Shown piece by piece: positions 16,299 through 24,748 of a DNA stretch of 64,000 nucleotides (its first letter is position 1; each line of letters begins with the position of its first letter). A program made the translations under genes and the position numbers. A model generated the notes under the pieces. The model saw only the letters and a program-made list of their open reading frames with translations. It was not told the origin of the DNA and made no database searches. The stretch covers positions 186,001 through 250,000 of the forward strand of contig CBDDEH010000004.1 in NCBI GenBank assembly GCA_965226865.1, given 5' to 3'. The stretch comes from CBDDEH01 sp965226865. Its GTDB lineage: Bacteria; Chloroflexota; Dehalococcoidia; Lucifugimonadales; JAGWBF01.

Positions 16299-17267
16299 TT
16301 AGTAGAGGTGGCAAGAAACCATATGACCTTTGCCCATATCCTTCGTGACCGGTATCTCCACGGAACACTTGTCCATGGCGGAGGGGCAGCGGGGATGGAA
16401 CCGGCAGCCAGACGGCGGGTTAATGGGCGACGGGACCTCTCCCGGAAGGACAATTTCCTCCCGTGTATCATCCGGATGGGAAGGAAGCGCCGCAGAAAAC
16501 AGAGCCTTGGTATACGGATGTAGGGGGTTCACGTAGAGGCCCTCTGTCGGAGAATATTCCACGATCTGCCCGAGATACATCACGGCAGTCTGGTGAGCCA
16601 TGTACCGTACCGTGCCAAGATTGTGGGCAACCAGTAGAAACGCAACGTTGGTCTCAGCTTGAAGGTCTACCAACAGGTTCATGACCTGAGCCCGTATCGA
16701 TACGTCCAGGGCAGAGACGGGCTCGTCCAGGATGATCAGCTTTGGATAGGAGGCCAAAGCGGCGGCGACGGCTACGCGCTGCCTCTGGCCGCCGCTGAAT
16801 TCGTGGGGATATAGGTTGGACTGCCATTTGTGTAGTCCAACTTGATCCATCACCTTTTCTACTCGCTCGTTCTTCTCCTTTCGGGAGACTTTTCTGTTAA
16901 CAACAAGCGCTTCCGCTACGATCTCCTTGACCTTCATCCGGGGGCTGAGAGACGACCATGGGTCCTGGAAGACAGCCTGCACCTGAGTCCTATAGTCCTT
17001 TAGCTCTGAACCACGGAAGGTCTGGATGTCCTTCCCATTTAGCAGTATCTCCCCCTCCGTCGGTTTCTCAAGTCGAAGAATCAGCTTGGCCGTTGTGGTT
17101 TTACCGCAACCGGACTCTCCGACGAGGCCCAGAGTCTCGCCTTCGTTGACGGCAAAGCTAATCCCGTCTACAGCCTGAACGTATCCGATCGTCTTCTGAA
17201 AGATAAGGCCTTTATTGACCGGAAAGTGCTTTTTTAATTTATCGACACGGAGTATCTCTTGACTCAT
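16299..17267 (-). CDS. Oligopeptide/dipeptide ABC transporter ATP-binding protein (OppF/DppF type)
   Basis: This 322-aa ATPase subunit has Walker A GLVGESGCGKTTTAKL (~48-62), signature FSGGQRQRVAVAAAL (~158), Walker B LIILDEPVSALDVS (~178) and the Opp/Dpp C-terminal CRFHPRCPSAMDKC motif (~290). Together with the adjacent OppD-type subunit it would form the ATPase dimer of a peptide or similar importer. The ATG overlaps the upstream gene stop by 4 bp. No permease or binding-protein gene is next to it, so the partner membrane components must be elsewhere. Confidence 0.9.
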   Translation of the reverse strand: MSQEILRVDKLKKHFPVNKGLIFQKTIGYVQAVDGISFAVNEGETLGLVGESGCGKTTTAKLILRLEKPTEGEILLNGKDIQTFRGSELKDYRTQVQAVFQDPWSSLSPRMKVKEIVAEALVVNRKVSRKEKNERVEKVMDQVGLHKWQSNLYPHEFSGGQRQRVAVAAALASYPKLIILDEPVSALDVSIRAQVMNLLVDLQAETNVAFLLVAHNLGTVRYMAHQTAVMYLGQIVEYSPTEGLYVNPLHPYTKALFSAALPSHPDDTREEIVLPGEVPSPINPPSGCRFHPRCPSAMDKCSVEIPVTKDMGKGHMVSCHLY

Positions 17268-18322
17268 AGGGCTTCCTCTTGGACTGGTTCACGAGCCCCT
17301 TCAGGATCGCGCCAGCTTAAATCGTCCCATCTCTCATCGAGCATCCAGCAGTCCGCCCGATGCTCGGCACTCACCGGGAACTCCGGTGGGTATTCAAGTA
17401 TGCAACGCCCGCTGGCGTGAGGGCATCTGGCTGCGAACCGGCAACCTGGAGGCAGATCGTATAGGGCCGGTGGTTGCCCCTCAATCGAGTATAGCCTCTC
17501 TGTCCGTTCCATGGTTGGTACCGAGTCCATGAGGGCCTGGGTGTACGGGTGCTGCGGTTTGTTGAACAGGTCCCGAACATCGGCGGTTTCCACGATGCGG
17601 CCAGCATACATAACCGCGACTCGGTCGCAAAGGCGAGCCACTATACCGAAATCGTGGGTAATGAATATTATCGCTAGACCGGTCTCTTCCTGGATCTCCT
17701 TAAGCAGCCTCAGGTACTGAAGCTGGATCGTGACGTCTAGAGCAGTCGTGGGCTCGTCGGCTATTATGACCTTGGGCTCACAGGAGATCGCTATAGCGCC
17801 AATGACCCGTTGTTTCATACCACCGCTCATCTGGTGGGGGAACTCGTCCATCCGCCTTTCCGGGGCGGCCACACGAACGTTTCTCAGGGCCTCGACGGCT
17901 TTCTTGACCATGCTCTTATGTGACCCTTTGTTATGGGTCCGAAGAGCCTCAACAACCTGGTTGCCAACCGTGTAAACCGGGTTTAATGATGTCTGAGGAT
18001 CCTGAAGAATCATCGAAATCTTTCGGCCCCTTATCTGCCGCATCTCCTTTTCGTTCTTCTCTACCAGATTTTCACCGTCCAGAACGATTTCACCTTTTAC
18101 GATACGGGCAGCGGGCTTGGGGATCAGGTTCAGCAAGGACAAAGCGGTCATGGTCTTGCCGCAGCCAGACTCTCCGACGATGCCCAATGTCTCCCCTTGG
18201 TCCAACCGGAATGAGACACCGTCTACCGCCTTTACCACACCCCAACGGTTAAAGAAGTAGGTGTGAAGGTCCTTGACCTCCAGGATGGGTTCGCTGTTGC
18301 TCATTGACATAATTGACACCAT
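17264..18322 (-). CDS. Oligopeptide/dipeptide ABC transporter ATP-binding protein (OppD/DppD type)
   Basis: This 352-aa ATPase has Walker A GIVGESGCGKTMTALSL (~50-63), signature MSGGMKQRVIGAIAI (~165), Walker B VIIADEPTTALDVT (~185) and the C-terminal GCRFAARCPHASGRC motif. It is the first gene of a two-gene operon (oppD-oppF order) on the minus strand. Several Met codons cluster at the N-terminus (positions 1, 5, 7), so the exact start may be a few codons downstream. The transported solute cannot be deduced from ATPases alone. Confidence 0.9.
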   Translation of the reverse strand: MVSIMSMSNSEPILEVKDLHTYFFNRWGVVKAVDGVSFRLDQGETLGIVGESGCGKTMTALSLLNLIPKPAARIVKGEIVLDGENLVEKNEKEMRQIRGRKISMILQDPQTSLNPVYTVGNQVVEALRTHNKGSHKSMVKKAVEALRNVRVAAPERRMDEFPHQMSGGMKQRVIGAIAISCEPKVIIADEPTTALDVTIQLQYLRLLKEIQEETGLAIIFITHDFGIVARLCDRVAVMYAGRIVETADVRDLFNKPQHPYTQALMDSVPTMERTERLYSIEGQPPALYDLPPGCRFAARCPHASGRCILEYPPEFPVSAEHRADCWMLDERWDDLSWRDPEGAREPVQEEAL

Positions 18323-18641
18323 ACGCCTTTAGTGTGGTTATGACTCACTAGGGACGGACTGAATCCAGGCTGTGAGAATGCTGCAGTTGAGAGGGAAAAC
18401 AGTACGGTTATTAATGGGGTACCGTAAAACGAAAGGTTCGAACAACTAATTCGCCATCTGTTTGTTTCTACGACATAGTGCGGCCTAACGGTTTCGCGCC
18501 TACCTGGACTCCGTAGCCGCTAATAGCAATTCATATCTGTTCGGGGCAGTGGCACTACTCTACAAGCGCCAGTTTGGTATGTCAAGAGGAACCTCTTGAA
18601 CCGTCCCTCGAAACCGTGTACGCTGCTGTTAAGAGGGGGCC
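18323..18641. other. Intergenic region between divergent oppD and the DUF2851 gene
   Basis: I see no supported gene, RNA or repeat in these 319 bp. It must hold the promoters of both flanking genes, but no clear -35/-10 pair stands out. Confidence 0.4.
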
Positions 18642-19940
18642 ATGGCTTCCAAGCTGAAACAAATACCGGAAATTCTGCTTGCCAGGCTCTGGAAGGAGCG
18701 AGCGACCCGCCAGGAGTATCTCAGGTCGGGCAGCGGCCGCAGGTTTAGGGTCATCTACCCTGGGGGGACTGGGTCTAGCGCAGGTCCGGATCTCAGGGAC
18801 GCCGTGCTGGAGGAAGAGGGAGTTGGTCTGGTGAGGGGCGATGTGGAGGTTCACGTTGACCAAAAGAGCTGGAAGGCTCATGGCCACAACAAAGACCCCC
18901 GCTATAACGGAGTAGTCCTTCACGTGGTCGCCTCACAGGACTCGCAGTCAGACACTTTACGGTCCGGCCAGCAGGCTCCGGTCGTTTCAATAGAGCCCCT
19001 TCTGGCTCAACGGAACAGGCCAAGCAGCCCGGTGGATGTATGGTCACTGCTAGGTGCCCACGGTTACCGCCGCCCTGAAACTTCGCCAGACATGGGTGCA
19101 CTGCTGGACATGGCTGGGGACGCCCGGTTCCTTGCAAAGGCAGACCATTTCCGGATGCTCATCGAAGAGGAGAGCCCAGACCAGGTTCTTTACGCCTCTT
19201 TAATGGAAGCCCTGGGATACAGCCAAAACCAAGAACCATTCCAGAAGCTGGCCTATCTGGTGCCCTATCGGGAACTACAACGAGTTGCCCTCGATCGTTT
19301 GCCTGAGGATAGGGTTCCATCAGTTCTGGACCTCCTTCTGACCGTCGCGGGATTCTCTTCCGGCTCCTCGGAAGCACCCAAAGCCAGGACCAAACGTCGC
19401 GTCCAACCGATGGATCCTGCAAGCTGGCATCTGTTCCGGGTCAGGCCCCCGAATCATCCGGCCCAAAGAATCAGAGGATTTGCGCATCTTCTCGACCTGT
19501 TCTTACCGATCCCAGGGTCCCCGGATATAGCTGGCGTAGAGCCCCAAGAATGGATGAACAAAGGTTTGGTTGAAGGCGTCCGGCGTCTGCTGATAGCTTC
19601 CTGGAACCGGGAAGAGGTCGGCAAGCGGTTCCGAGCTCTCGAAGAGGGCCTGGTTGGAGTCCGTGGACCCGGCTACAACGCTCCATCCGATGACGACCAG
19701 ATCCTCAATATAGGTAGGGGGCGGGCCAGAGATATGGTGGTGAACTGCGTACTTCCCTTCCTTCACGCCCAGGGTATTATCGACGGCGACGACGCGCTGG
19801 GACAACTGGTCTTCAGCGTATTCCGAATGTACCCAAAAACTCAGGAAAACGAGCTGACCCGAGAGATGCGCAAGCTGCTGTTAACAAGTGACATCACCGC
19901 CTCTAGCCCTTTGGACAAATCCTTGCTAAAAAACCGTTAA
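18642..19940 (+). CDS. DUF2851 family protein
   Basis: This 432-aa protein carries the DUF2851 signature near its N-terminus: FRVIYPGGTGSSAGPDLRDA, VRGDVEVHVDQKSWKAHGH, and YNGVVLHVV (~25-105). The conserved Asp/Glu/His set (GPDL..A, GDVEVHV, W..HGH) resembles a nuclease-like fold, but no activity is established. The C-terminal half is helical with QNEL.R.M-type repeats. The ATG at 18642 gives the best fit to the family start. It stands alone between divergent oppD and the SDR gene. Confidence 0.8.
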   Translation: MASKLKQIPEILLARLWKERATRQEYLRSGSGRRFRVIYPGGTGSSAGPDLRDAVLEEEGVGLVRGDVEVHVDQKSWKAHGHNKDPRYNGVVLHVVASQDSQSDTLRSGQQAPVVSIEPLLAQRNRPSSPVDVWSLLGAHGYRRPETSPDMGALLDMAGDARFLAKADHFRMLIEEESPDQVLYASLMEALGYSQNQEPFQKLAYLVPYRELQRVALDRLPEDRVPSVLDLLLTVAGFSSGSSEAPKARTKRRVQPMDPASWHLFRVRPPNHPAQRIRGFAHLLDLFLPIPGSPDIAGVEPQEWMNKGLVEGVRRLLIASWNREEVGKRFRALEEGLVGVRGPGYNAPSDDDQILNIGRGRARDMVVNCVLPFLHAQGIIDGDDALGQLVFSVFRMYPKTQENELTREMRKLLLTSDITASSPLDKSLLKNR

Positions 19941-20128
19941 CAGTGCCAGAAGGCAGCAGGGCTTGATACATCTTCACCACCTAATAGCATCTCCTGCGAG
20001 GTAGCTGGCCCCGCAGATAATCCCCGGCCTGATTTATGGGTTGACGCCGGGCATCTCCGACAGTACCTTATCTGGGTTTGGGCATCGGTATCAAGCAAAT
20101 CACCACGGTAGACATTAGGAGGTAGCAT

Positions 20129-21073
20129 ATGACGGATCGACTAAAGGGCCGGGTGGCCATAGTCACAGGGTCAGGAGGAGGCATCGGACGAGCCATCGCC
20201 GGCCTGATGGCCAGTGAGGGTGCCAAGGTTGTCGTCAACGACCTGGGTGGAAGCCTTCACGGAGAGGGTAAGTCGGCGGCGCCGGCTGATACTGCCGTGG
20301 AGGAAATAAGGGCCGAGGGTGGAACCTCAATAGCCAACTATGAGGACGTTTCGGACTTCGAGGGTGCTGGACGCATGGTCCAGGCTGCTCTGGATAACTT
20401 CGGTCGATTGGATATCCTGGTGAACAACGCCGGAATCACAAGACACGCATGGCTCCACGAAATGACCGAGCAGGAATGGGACGTGGTGGTAAACGTGATA
20501 ATGAAGGGAACCTTCAACTGCACGAGGCACGCGAGTATTCCCATGCGCAAACAGGGTTATGGACGGATCGTTGATATTTCTTCGCCTGTCGGCGTGATAC
20601 AGCAGAAGGGTCAGGCGGGCGGGCGTAGGATCAACTACGGTGCCGCGAAGGGCGGTGTCTTTGGGTTCATGAACGTGGCCTGCACCGAGCTGGGAGTCGC
20701 TGGCATAACCGTTAACTGTGTGCTTCCAGGCGGCGCCGCAACACGGATGTCGTCTGCTTCCCATTCGACGGCGATTAAGGAAACGAAAGAGGAGGACCCG
20801 CTGACCAAGGCCCTGGAGGGTGCGCTAACATCGCTGAAACTAACCCCACCCGAGGACCTAGCACCTCTTGCCGTTTACCTGTGCACCGAGGAAGCGAACT
20901 ATATAAACGGTCACGTCTTCTACAGCTATGGCAGTACCTACTCCTGGTTTAAGCCAATGGAGATCACCAGGCAGATATGCAACGCAGAACGGTGGACCGT
21001 GGATGGACTAATAGACGCCATGCCTCGCACGCTGGGCGTGGGACTTGAAAACCCGGTGGAGGTTATCAAGTAG
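20129..21073 (+). CDS. SDR family NAD(P)-dependent oxidoreductase
   Basis: This 314-aa short-chain dehydrogenase has cofactor motif VTGSGGGIGRA (~11-21), the NDLGG strand end typical of the 3-hydroxyacyl-CoA dehydrogenase-like (multifunctional enzyme) subgroup, NNAG (~97), the catalytic Ser in DISSPVGV and the YGAAKGG catalytic Tyr/Lys (~170). The C-terminus extends about 50 residues beyond the core (YSWFKPMEITRQI). An optimal AGGAGGTAG ribosome binding site precedes the ATG. The end overlaps the convergent DUF971 gene by 8 bp. A role in fatty-acid or steroid-like acyl-CoA metabolism is possible. Confidence 0.88.
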   Translation: MTDRLKGRVAIVTGSGGGIGRAIAGLMASEGAKVVVNDLGGSLHGEGKSAAPADTAVEEIRAEGGTSIANYEDVSDFEGAGRMVQAALDNFGRLDILVNNAGITRHAWLHEMTEQEWDVVVNVIMKGTFNCTRHASIPMRKQGYGRIVDISSPVGVIQQKGQAGGRRINYGAAKGGVFGFMNVACTELGVAGITVNCVLPGGAATRMSSASHSTAIKETKEEDPLTKALEGALTSLKLTPPEDLAPLAVYLCTEEANYINGHVFYSYGSTYSWFKPMEITRQICNAERWTVDGLIDAMPRTLGVGLENPVEVIK

Positions 21074-21401
21074 GCTGGGCGTTTGGCCTGGAAGCGCATT
21101 CGATACAGGCACACAGGTCCCTGAGGAACTCGTAGGTGTATATACCAGTGTAGTGAGTATCACTCCACAGGAATTCAATGGCATAGTTTCCCACAGTCAT
21201 GTGATCAACAGCCTGCACATCGAGGGGCACCGCTTCCGGATCGAGAACCGGTACCCCCGTCATCTCCTCGACACAATGAGCGCAGGGACACCGGAGCCTG
21301 AGCAGTCGATGAGGATAAACGCTTAGGTGCCCGTCATTCCAGACGATCCGTATGCCCTGCTCGCTTAGCTCAACGTCACTGGGCTTGGTGTCGGTGCTCA
21401 A
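21066..21401 (-). CDS. DUF971 domain protein
   Basis: This 111-aa protein has the DUF971 pattern: V.L...GI.I.W.DG (VELSEQGIRIVWNDGHLSVYP), LR..CPCAHCVEE (~35-45), VG.YAI.F.WSD.H.TGIYT, followed by a C-terminal LCACIECA Cys cluster that may bind metal. The domain occurs alone or fused to gamma-butyrobetaine hydroxylase-like enzymes and near Fe-S assembly factors. The function is unassigned. It is convergent with the SDR gene, and a hairpin terminator belonging to the next minus-strand gene lies just upstream. Confidence 0.85.
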   Translation of the reverse strand: MSTDTKPSDVELSEQGIRIVWNDGHLSVYPHRLLRLRCPCAHCVEEMTGVPVLDPEAVPLDVQAVDHMTVGNYAIEFLWSDTHYTGIYTYEFLRDLCACIECASRPNAQPT

Positions 21402-21456
21402 ACAAACTCCTCTGCGTCAAGATCGCCAGACCTAATTATAGCCCAGGCAGGCAAAA

Positions 21457-21487
21457 GCAAAGGCCCCGATTCAATCGGGGCCTTTGC
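21457..21487 (-). terminator. Hairpin terminator for the small HTH gene
   Basis: A near-perfect 15-bp inverted repeat (GCAAAGGCCCCGATT / AATCGGGGCCTTTGC) around a single C lies 44 bp downstream of the minus-strand HTH gene and is followed on that strand by TTTTGCC. Confidence 0.75.
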
Positions 21488-21530
21488 TGCCTTAAGGTGT
21501 AGTGTAAAAAGGTAAAATTGTTACGGTTAC

Positions 21531-21755
21531 CTAACTTGCTCGCTTTACCTCGAGGGTTTCGCCGGGTGCAAGGGCAACCCGCCGCACGCTGATTCCCAGC
21601 TTAAGTAGCCAATACCCCAACGTAGCCTTGCTCACGTCCAACTCCTCGGCCGTCTCAGAGAGTCCCTTTTCGTTTACCATCTCGGGTAGCAACTTCTCCA
21701 ACGGCCGCTGGTGCTCGTTCTCGACCCTCTGCATTAATTTGGTCTTCCCGGCCAT
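21531..21755 (-). CDS. Small helix-turn-helix protein
   Basis: This 74-aa protein has a clear helix-turn-helix in the middle: GLSETAEELDVSKATLGYWLLKLGI (~33-57), of the type used by small transposase-like or sigma-like regulators. The N-terminus is basic (KTKLMQRVENEHQRPLEKLLPEM). A perfect TAAAGGAGGC ribosome binding site precedes the ATG, and a consensus promoter lies 36 bp upstream, so it is a real and probably well expressed gene. The DNA target is unknown. Confidence 0.75.
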   Translation of the reverse strand: MAGKTKLMQRVENEHQRPLEKLLPEMVNEKGLSETAEELDVSKATLGYWLLKLGISVRRVALAPGETLEVKRAS

Positions 21756-21790
21756 TTTGAGCCTCCTTTAGTGGCGTATCTACGTCCGGG

Positions 21791-21819
21791 ATATTACCAT
21801 ACGTTCTGGCAATTGTCAA
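21791..21819 (-). promoter_or_regulatory. Consensus sigma70 promoter of the small HTH gene
   Basis: Read on the minus strand: -35 TTGACA (21819-21814), a 17-bp spacer and -10 TAATAT (21796-21791). A very AT-rich stretch (an UP-element-like TATATAAC tract) lies just upstream. Confidence 0.85.
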
Positions 21820-21882
21820 TATTTGTTATATATAATATTTTAAACAAATTTAAGAAATGTTCAGAACACTCCAAATTCGTAT

Positions 21883-22344
21883 CTAAATCTTGGCGATTTC
21901 TACCCCCACAACGGTCAAGCTGGTCACGATGACCCCGGCTATCAGCGCTCCCAGAGCGATAGGTGGTAAAGCCCGCCAGAAGGGTATCTCCAAAGCCCAG
22001 GCAGTCAGGCAGCCAGTCCAAACACCCGTCAATGGTAGTGGGACTGCTACTATTACTACCAGTCCCATTGGTCCAAACCTCTGGACACGATCTATATTAC
22101 TTTTTCTCAGTCTTTCGGCGCGCCAGGCCAGCAAACGTCCGATGGGGTTCGAGAATCTTATGAAGAAGTTGCCAATCCTGGGCAAGGCAAACAGCCAGAA
22201 CAAGGCAGGTACCAGGTTGCCGATTACGGCGACTGGAAATACTCCGTACCATGGAAGGCCATAGGTCTCGATACCCAGCGGTATGGACAGACGTAGCTCA
22301 CCAAAGGGGGTCATGCTCCATAAAAATGTATAAATGTAATCCAT
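21883..22344 (-). CDS. Small multi-drug export family membrane protein (COG2426 type)
   Basis: This 153-aa integral membrane protein has four to five hydrophobic segments. The start MTPFGELRLSIPLGIETYGLP contains the P.ELR.SIPLGI signature of the COG2426/Sm_multidrug_ex family, and PLPLTGVWTG (~100) is the second conserved re-entrant-like motif. It lies in the cytoplasmic membrane; despite the family name, drug export is weakly supported in general. It has its own promoter at 22380-22408 and reads away from the cytochrome gene. Confidence 0.8.
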   Translation of the reverse strand: MDYIYTFLWSMTPFGELRLSIPLGIETYGLPWYGVFPVAVIGNLVPALFWLFALPRIGNFFIRFSNPIGRLLAWRAERLRKSNIDRVQRFGPMGLVVIVAVPLPLTGVWTGCLTAWALEIPFWRALPPIALGALIAGVIVTSLTVVGVEIAKI

Positions 22345-22379
22345 GGACTCGAATTCCTAGCGGTCCTTTGGCCCACAGT

Positions 22380-22408
22380 AATATAGCGGGTGCACTGATA
22401 TGGTGCAA
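22380..22408 (-). promoter_or_regulatory. Promoter of the COG2426-type membrane protein gene
   Basis: On the minus strand: -35 TTGCAC (22408-22403), a 17-bp spacer and -10 TATATT (22385-22380), about 36 bp before the ATG. The rest of the interval up to 22690 shows no further gene. Confidence 0.7.
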
Positions 22409-22691
22409 ATGCCTCATGCCAAAGTTGGTTCCTCCACCATGAAACAGCCTGTTTTGGGCCGTGGTCTAATCCGAGCAATCCCGCAACCGTCGTGAAACGC
22501 CCGTGTGGTCGACCGGCAACTCCCGTGGGCGGGAACGGTCTTTGATCTCTCAAGCCGTTGCCTCGGTAACAGCAGTTACCTTTTTACTCCGTTTGGTGAT
22601 CTGGGTCGGGAATCCTTTCCAAAACCTCGCCGTAGTGCCATACTGTGAATTTGTCGGAGCTTGTAGGAGGATTTCGCAAAAAACTGGACCC

Positions 22692-22719
22692 TTGACGGGT
22701 TGGGGAGTTCCTTGATACA
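22692..22719 (+). promoter_or_regulatory. Possible promoter of the cytochrome lipoprotein gene
   Basis: TTGACG (22692-22697), a 16-bp spacer and GATACA (22714-22719). The -35 is good and the -10 is moderate. A transcript from here would include the GTG start at 22768. Confidence 0.45.
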
Positions 22720-22767
22720 AACGTTCTCGGCTCCATGTCCCTGTCGGCACAAAGTTTGGAGGGTAAA

Positions 22768-23307
22768 GTGACCAAAGCAGGATTCGTGGCTTTCTTGGCC
22801 GGGGCTATTTTATTGATATTCGTAGCCGCCTGTGGTGGCGGGGACGATGAACCTGCCACGTCAACTCCTACTAATACACCAGCACCCACCGCAACGCCAG
22901 CGCCCACAACCACACTTCCCGCGACTACACGGCCGACTCCTACCTCCGTGCCAAGCGAGACCCAGGAGCCCTTCGACGACTTGGTAGCCTTGGGCGAGGG
23001 GCTTTTCCTCTCGCCGCCATCCAACGCAGGACCACAGGCACTCTGGTGCAGCCAATGCCATACCATTGAGGGAACATCCGCGGGGTTGATTGGACCCGAC
23101 CTGACCCACATTGGAACCGACGCGGCTATCAGGGAACAAGGGTTTTCGGCGGAGGAATACATTAGAGAGTCCATTGTGGACCCCGAAGTCTTTATAAGCC
23201 CGGACGTGGAGCGGGCGACAGCCGGTCTGATGGTCACAAGCATCACGGAGGGTCTGACCAACGACCAGGTCGACGCACTGGTGGCATTCCTATTGGCCCA
23301 GAAATAA
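22768..23307 (+). CDS. Membrane-anchored c-type cytochrome lipoprotein
   Basis: I chose the GTG at 22768 because GGAGGG lies 6-7 nt upstream and it gives a clean lipoprotein signal (hydrophobic stretch, then VAACG lipobox); an in-frame ATG at 22735 lacks a ribosome binding site. After Cys come GGGDDE and a Thr/Pro-rich linker of about 45 residues, then a single haem-c domain with CSQCH and, as likely distal ligand, Met in AGLMVTSI. The protein is about 179 aa and would sit outside the cytoplasmic membrane as a one-electron carrier. It resembles the small monohaem cytochromes common in Chloroflexota. Confidence 0.85.
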   Translation: MTKAGFVAFLAGAILLIFVAACGGGDDEPATSTPTNTPAPTATPAPTTTLPATTRPTPTSVPSETQEPFDDLVALGEGLFLSPPSNAGPQALWCSQCHTIEGTSAGLIGPDLTHIGTDAAIREQGFSAEEYIRESIVDPEVFISPDVERATAGLMVTSITEGLTNDQVDALVAFLLAQK

Positions 23308-23375
23308 ACCTTCCGTCGGGTTGAAGAGGGTGGCCGCCAGTCACCAGGCGTTTCAGCCTGATATGTCATTCCCCG

Positions 23376-23405
23376 TTGACGCTAAAAACCGGATGCGGTT
23401 ATACT
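23376..23405 (+). promoter_or_regulatory. Promoter of dnaN
   Basis: -35 TTGACG (23376-23381), an 18-bp spacer and -10 TATACT (23400-23405), 27 bp before the ATG at 23433. It overlaps an upstream in-frame start codon, which argues against that longer form. Confidence 0.7.
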
Positions 23406-23432
23406 ACCCAACACCCTCCACGGAGTACGCGA

Positions 23433-24581
23433 ATGAAGCTTTCATGCCTTCAAGAAAACTTGAGCCGCGGTCTGGCTATCGCAGGAAGGGCTGTGGCCAC
23501 CAGAACGACCCTTCCTATAACCCAAAACATGCTGCTGGCGACCGACCAAGGCAGGCTCAAGCTCTCCGCCACCAACTTGGAGATCGCCATTACCACCTGG
23601 ATCGGCGCCATGGTGGAGCAAGAGGGGTCGATAACTATCCCGGCACGCCTGCTGACCGAGTTCGTGGCATCCCTTCCGACCGGGCAAATCGAGATAGAAG
23701 AGGCTGAGGGGGCCAAGACTCTTCAGTTGACCTGTGGACGTTCAGAAGCTCACATTAACGGTACCGACTCCGAAGAGTTCCCTCCTATCCCGGAGGTGCG
23801 CGATGGAGTAGTTGCCAAGTTTGACACTCCCGTCCTGAGGACGGCCATCACCAGGGTTGTCTTCGCGGCCGCGACCGAGGAGTCCAGACCGGTGTTGACG
23901 GGGGTCAAGCTGGATATCGAAGGAGACCAGTTCACCCTCGCAGCGGCGGACGGCTTTCGCCTGGCAGTGTACGAAGGTAACATCGCCGAACCAATCGAAG
24001 AGCCCATCAGTGTGATAATACCGGCCAGGACCTTGAACGAAATAAACCGGTTCATAGGAGACCAGGAAGAGCCGGTAGAGATGACCACCACTCCGACAAA
24101 GGGCCAGGTAATGTTCAAGCTAAGCAACGTGGAGGTGGTCTCTCAGCTTATCCAGGGTACTTTCCCCAACTATTCCCAACTGATACCTCAGAGCTATCAG
24201 ACGCGGTCGGTCGTGGACCTGCCCGAGTTCTTGAGAGCGGCCAGGAGCGCCGCCATCTTCGCCCGAGACGGTAGCGGGATCATAAGGGTTCAGCTCACCC
24301 CGGCCAATGGTGAAGCTTCGACCGAAAGCCGCCCCGGAAAGGCTTCCATCTCCGCCAGAGCGGAGGAGATGGGCGACAACACCGATGAGGTCGACACCAC
24401 CATCGAAGGCGAAGAGTCCAAGATCGCCTTTAACAGCAAATACCTGCTGGACGTCCTTTCGGTGCTGGAACGGGGGGAGGTCATCCTCGAGACCACGACT
24501 CCATCCAGCCCCGGTGTCTTCAAACCCGTGGGCTCCGACAACTATATCCACGTTGTCATGCCCATGTTCGTCCAGTGGTGA
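23433..24581 (+). CDS. dnaN: DNA polymerase III subunit beta (sliding clamp)
   Basis: The 382-aa sliding clamp starts MKLSCLQENLSRGLAIAGRAV, the standard dnaN opening, so ATG 23433 is preferred over the in-frame start at 23376. The three clamp domains are visible by FPPIP.V (~107), LTGVKLDIEGDQFTLAAADGFRLA (~152-175), GTFPNYSQLIP (~245) and the C-terminal end PVGSDNYIHVVMPMFVQW. It tethers the replicative polymerase to DNA. A small insertion rich in Glu/Ser (~295-330) lies in domain III. It is the last core gene before the integrated element. Confidence 0.93.
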   Translation: MKLSCLQENLSRGLAIAGRAVATRTTLPITQNMLLATDQGRLKLSATNLEIAITTWIGAMVEQEGSITIPARLLTEFVASLPTGQIEIEEAEGAKTLQLTCGRSEAHINGTDSEEFPPIPEVRDGVVAKFDTPVLRTAITRVVFAAATEESRPVLTGVKLDIEGDQFTLAAADGFRLAVYEGNIAEPIEEPISVIIPARTLNEINRFIGDQEEPVEMTTTPTKGQVMFKLSNVEVVSQLIQGTFPNYSQLIPQSYQTRSVVDLPEFLRAARSAAIFARDGSGIIRVQLTPANGEASTESRPGKASISARAEEMGDNTDEVDTTIEGEESKIAFNSKYLLDVLSVLERGEVILETTTPSSPGVFKPVGSDNYIHVVMPMFVQW

Positions 24582-24748
24582 TATATTTCACAATATCGCT
24601 CGGGTTTGTAGCTAAATCCGGCTGCTGGTAACTCTCCAAGAGACCCCCCCAAAGCTACGCCCACGCCGACATCTGCCCCGGCTTCCCTCGAGCCTCACCC
24701 TGCGCATACTTATTGCTATCGCAATCTTGACGGTCGACCCAAACGATC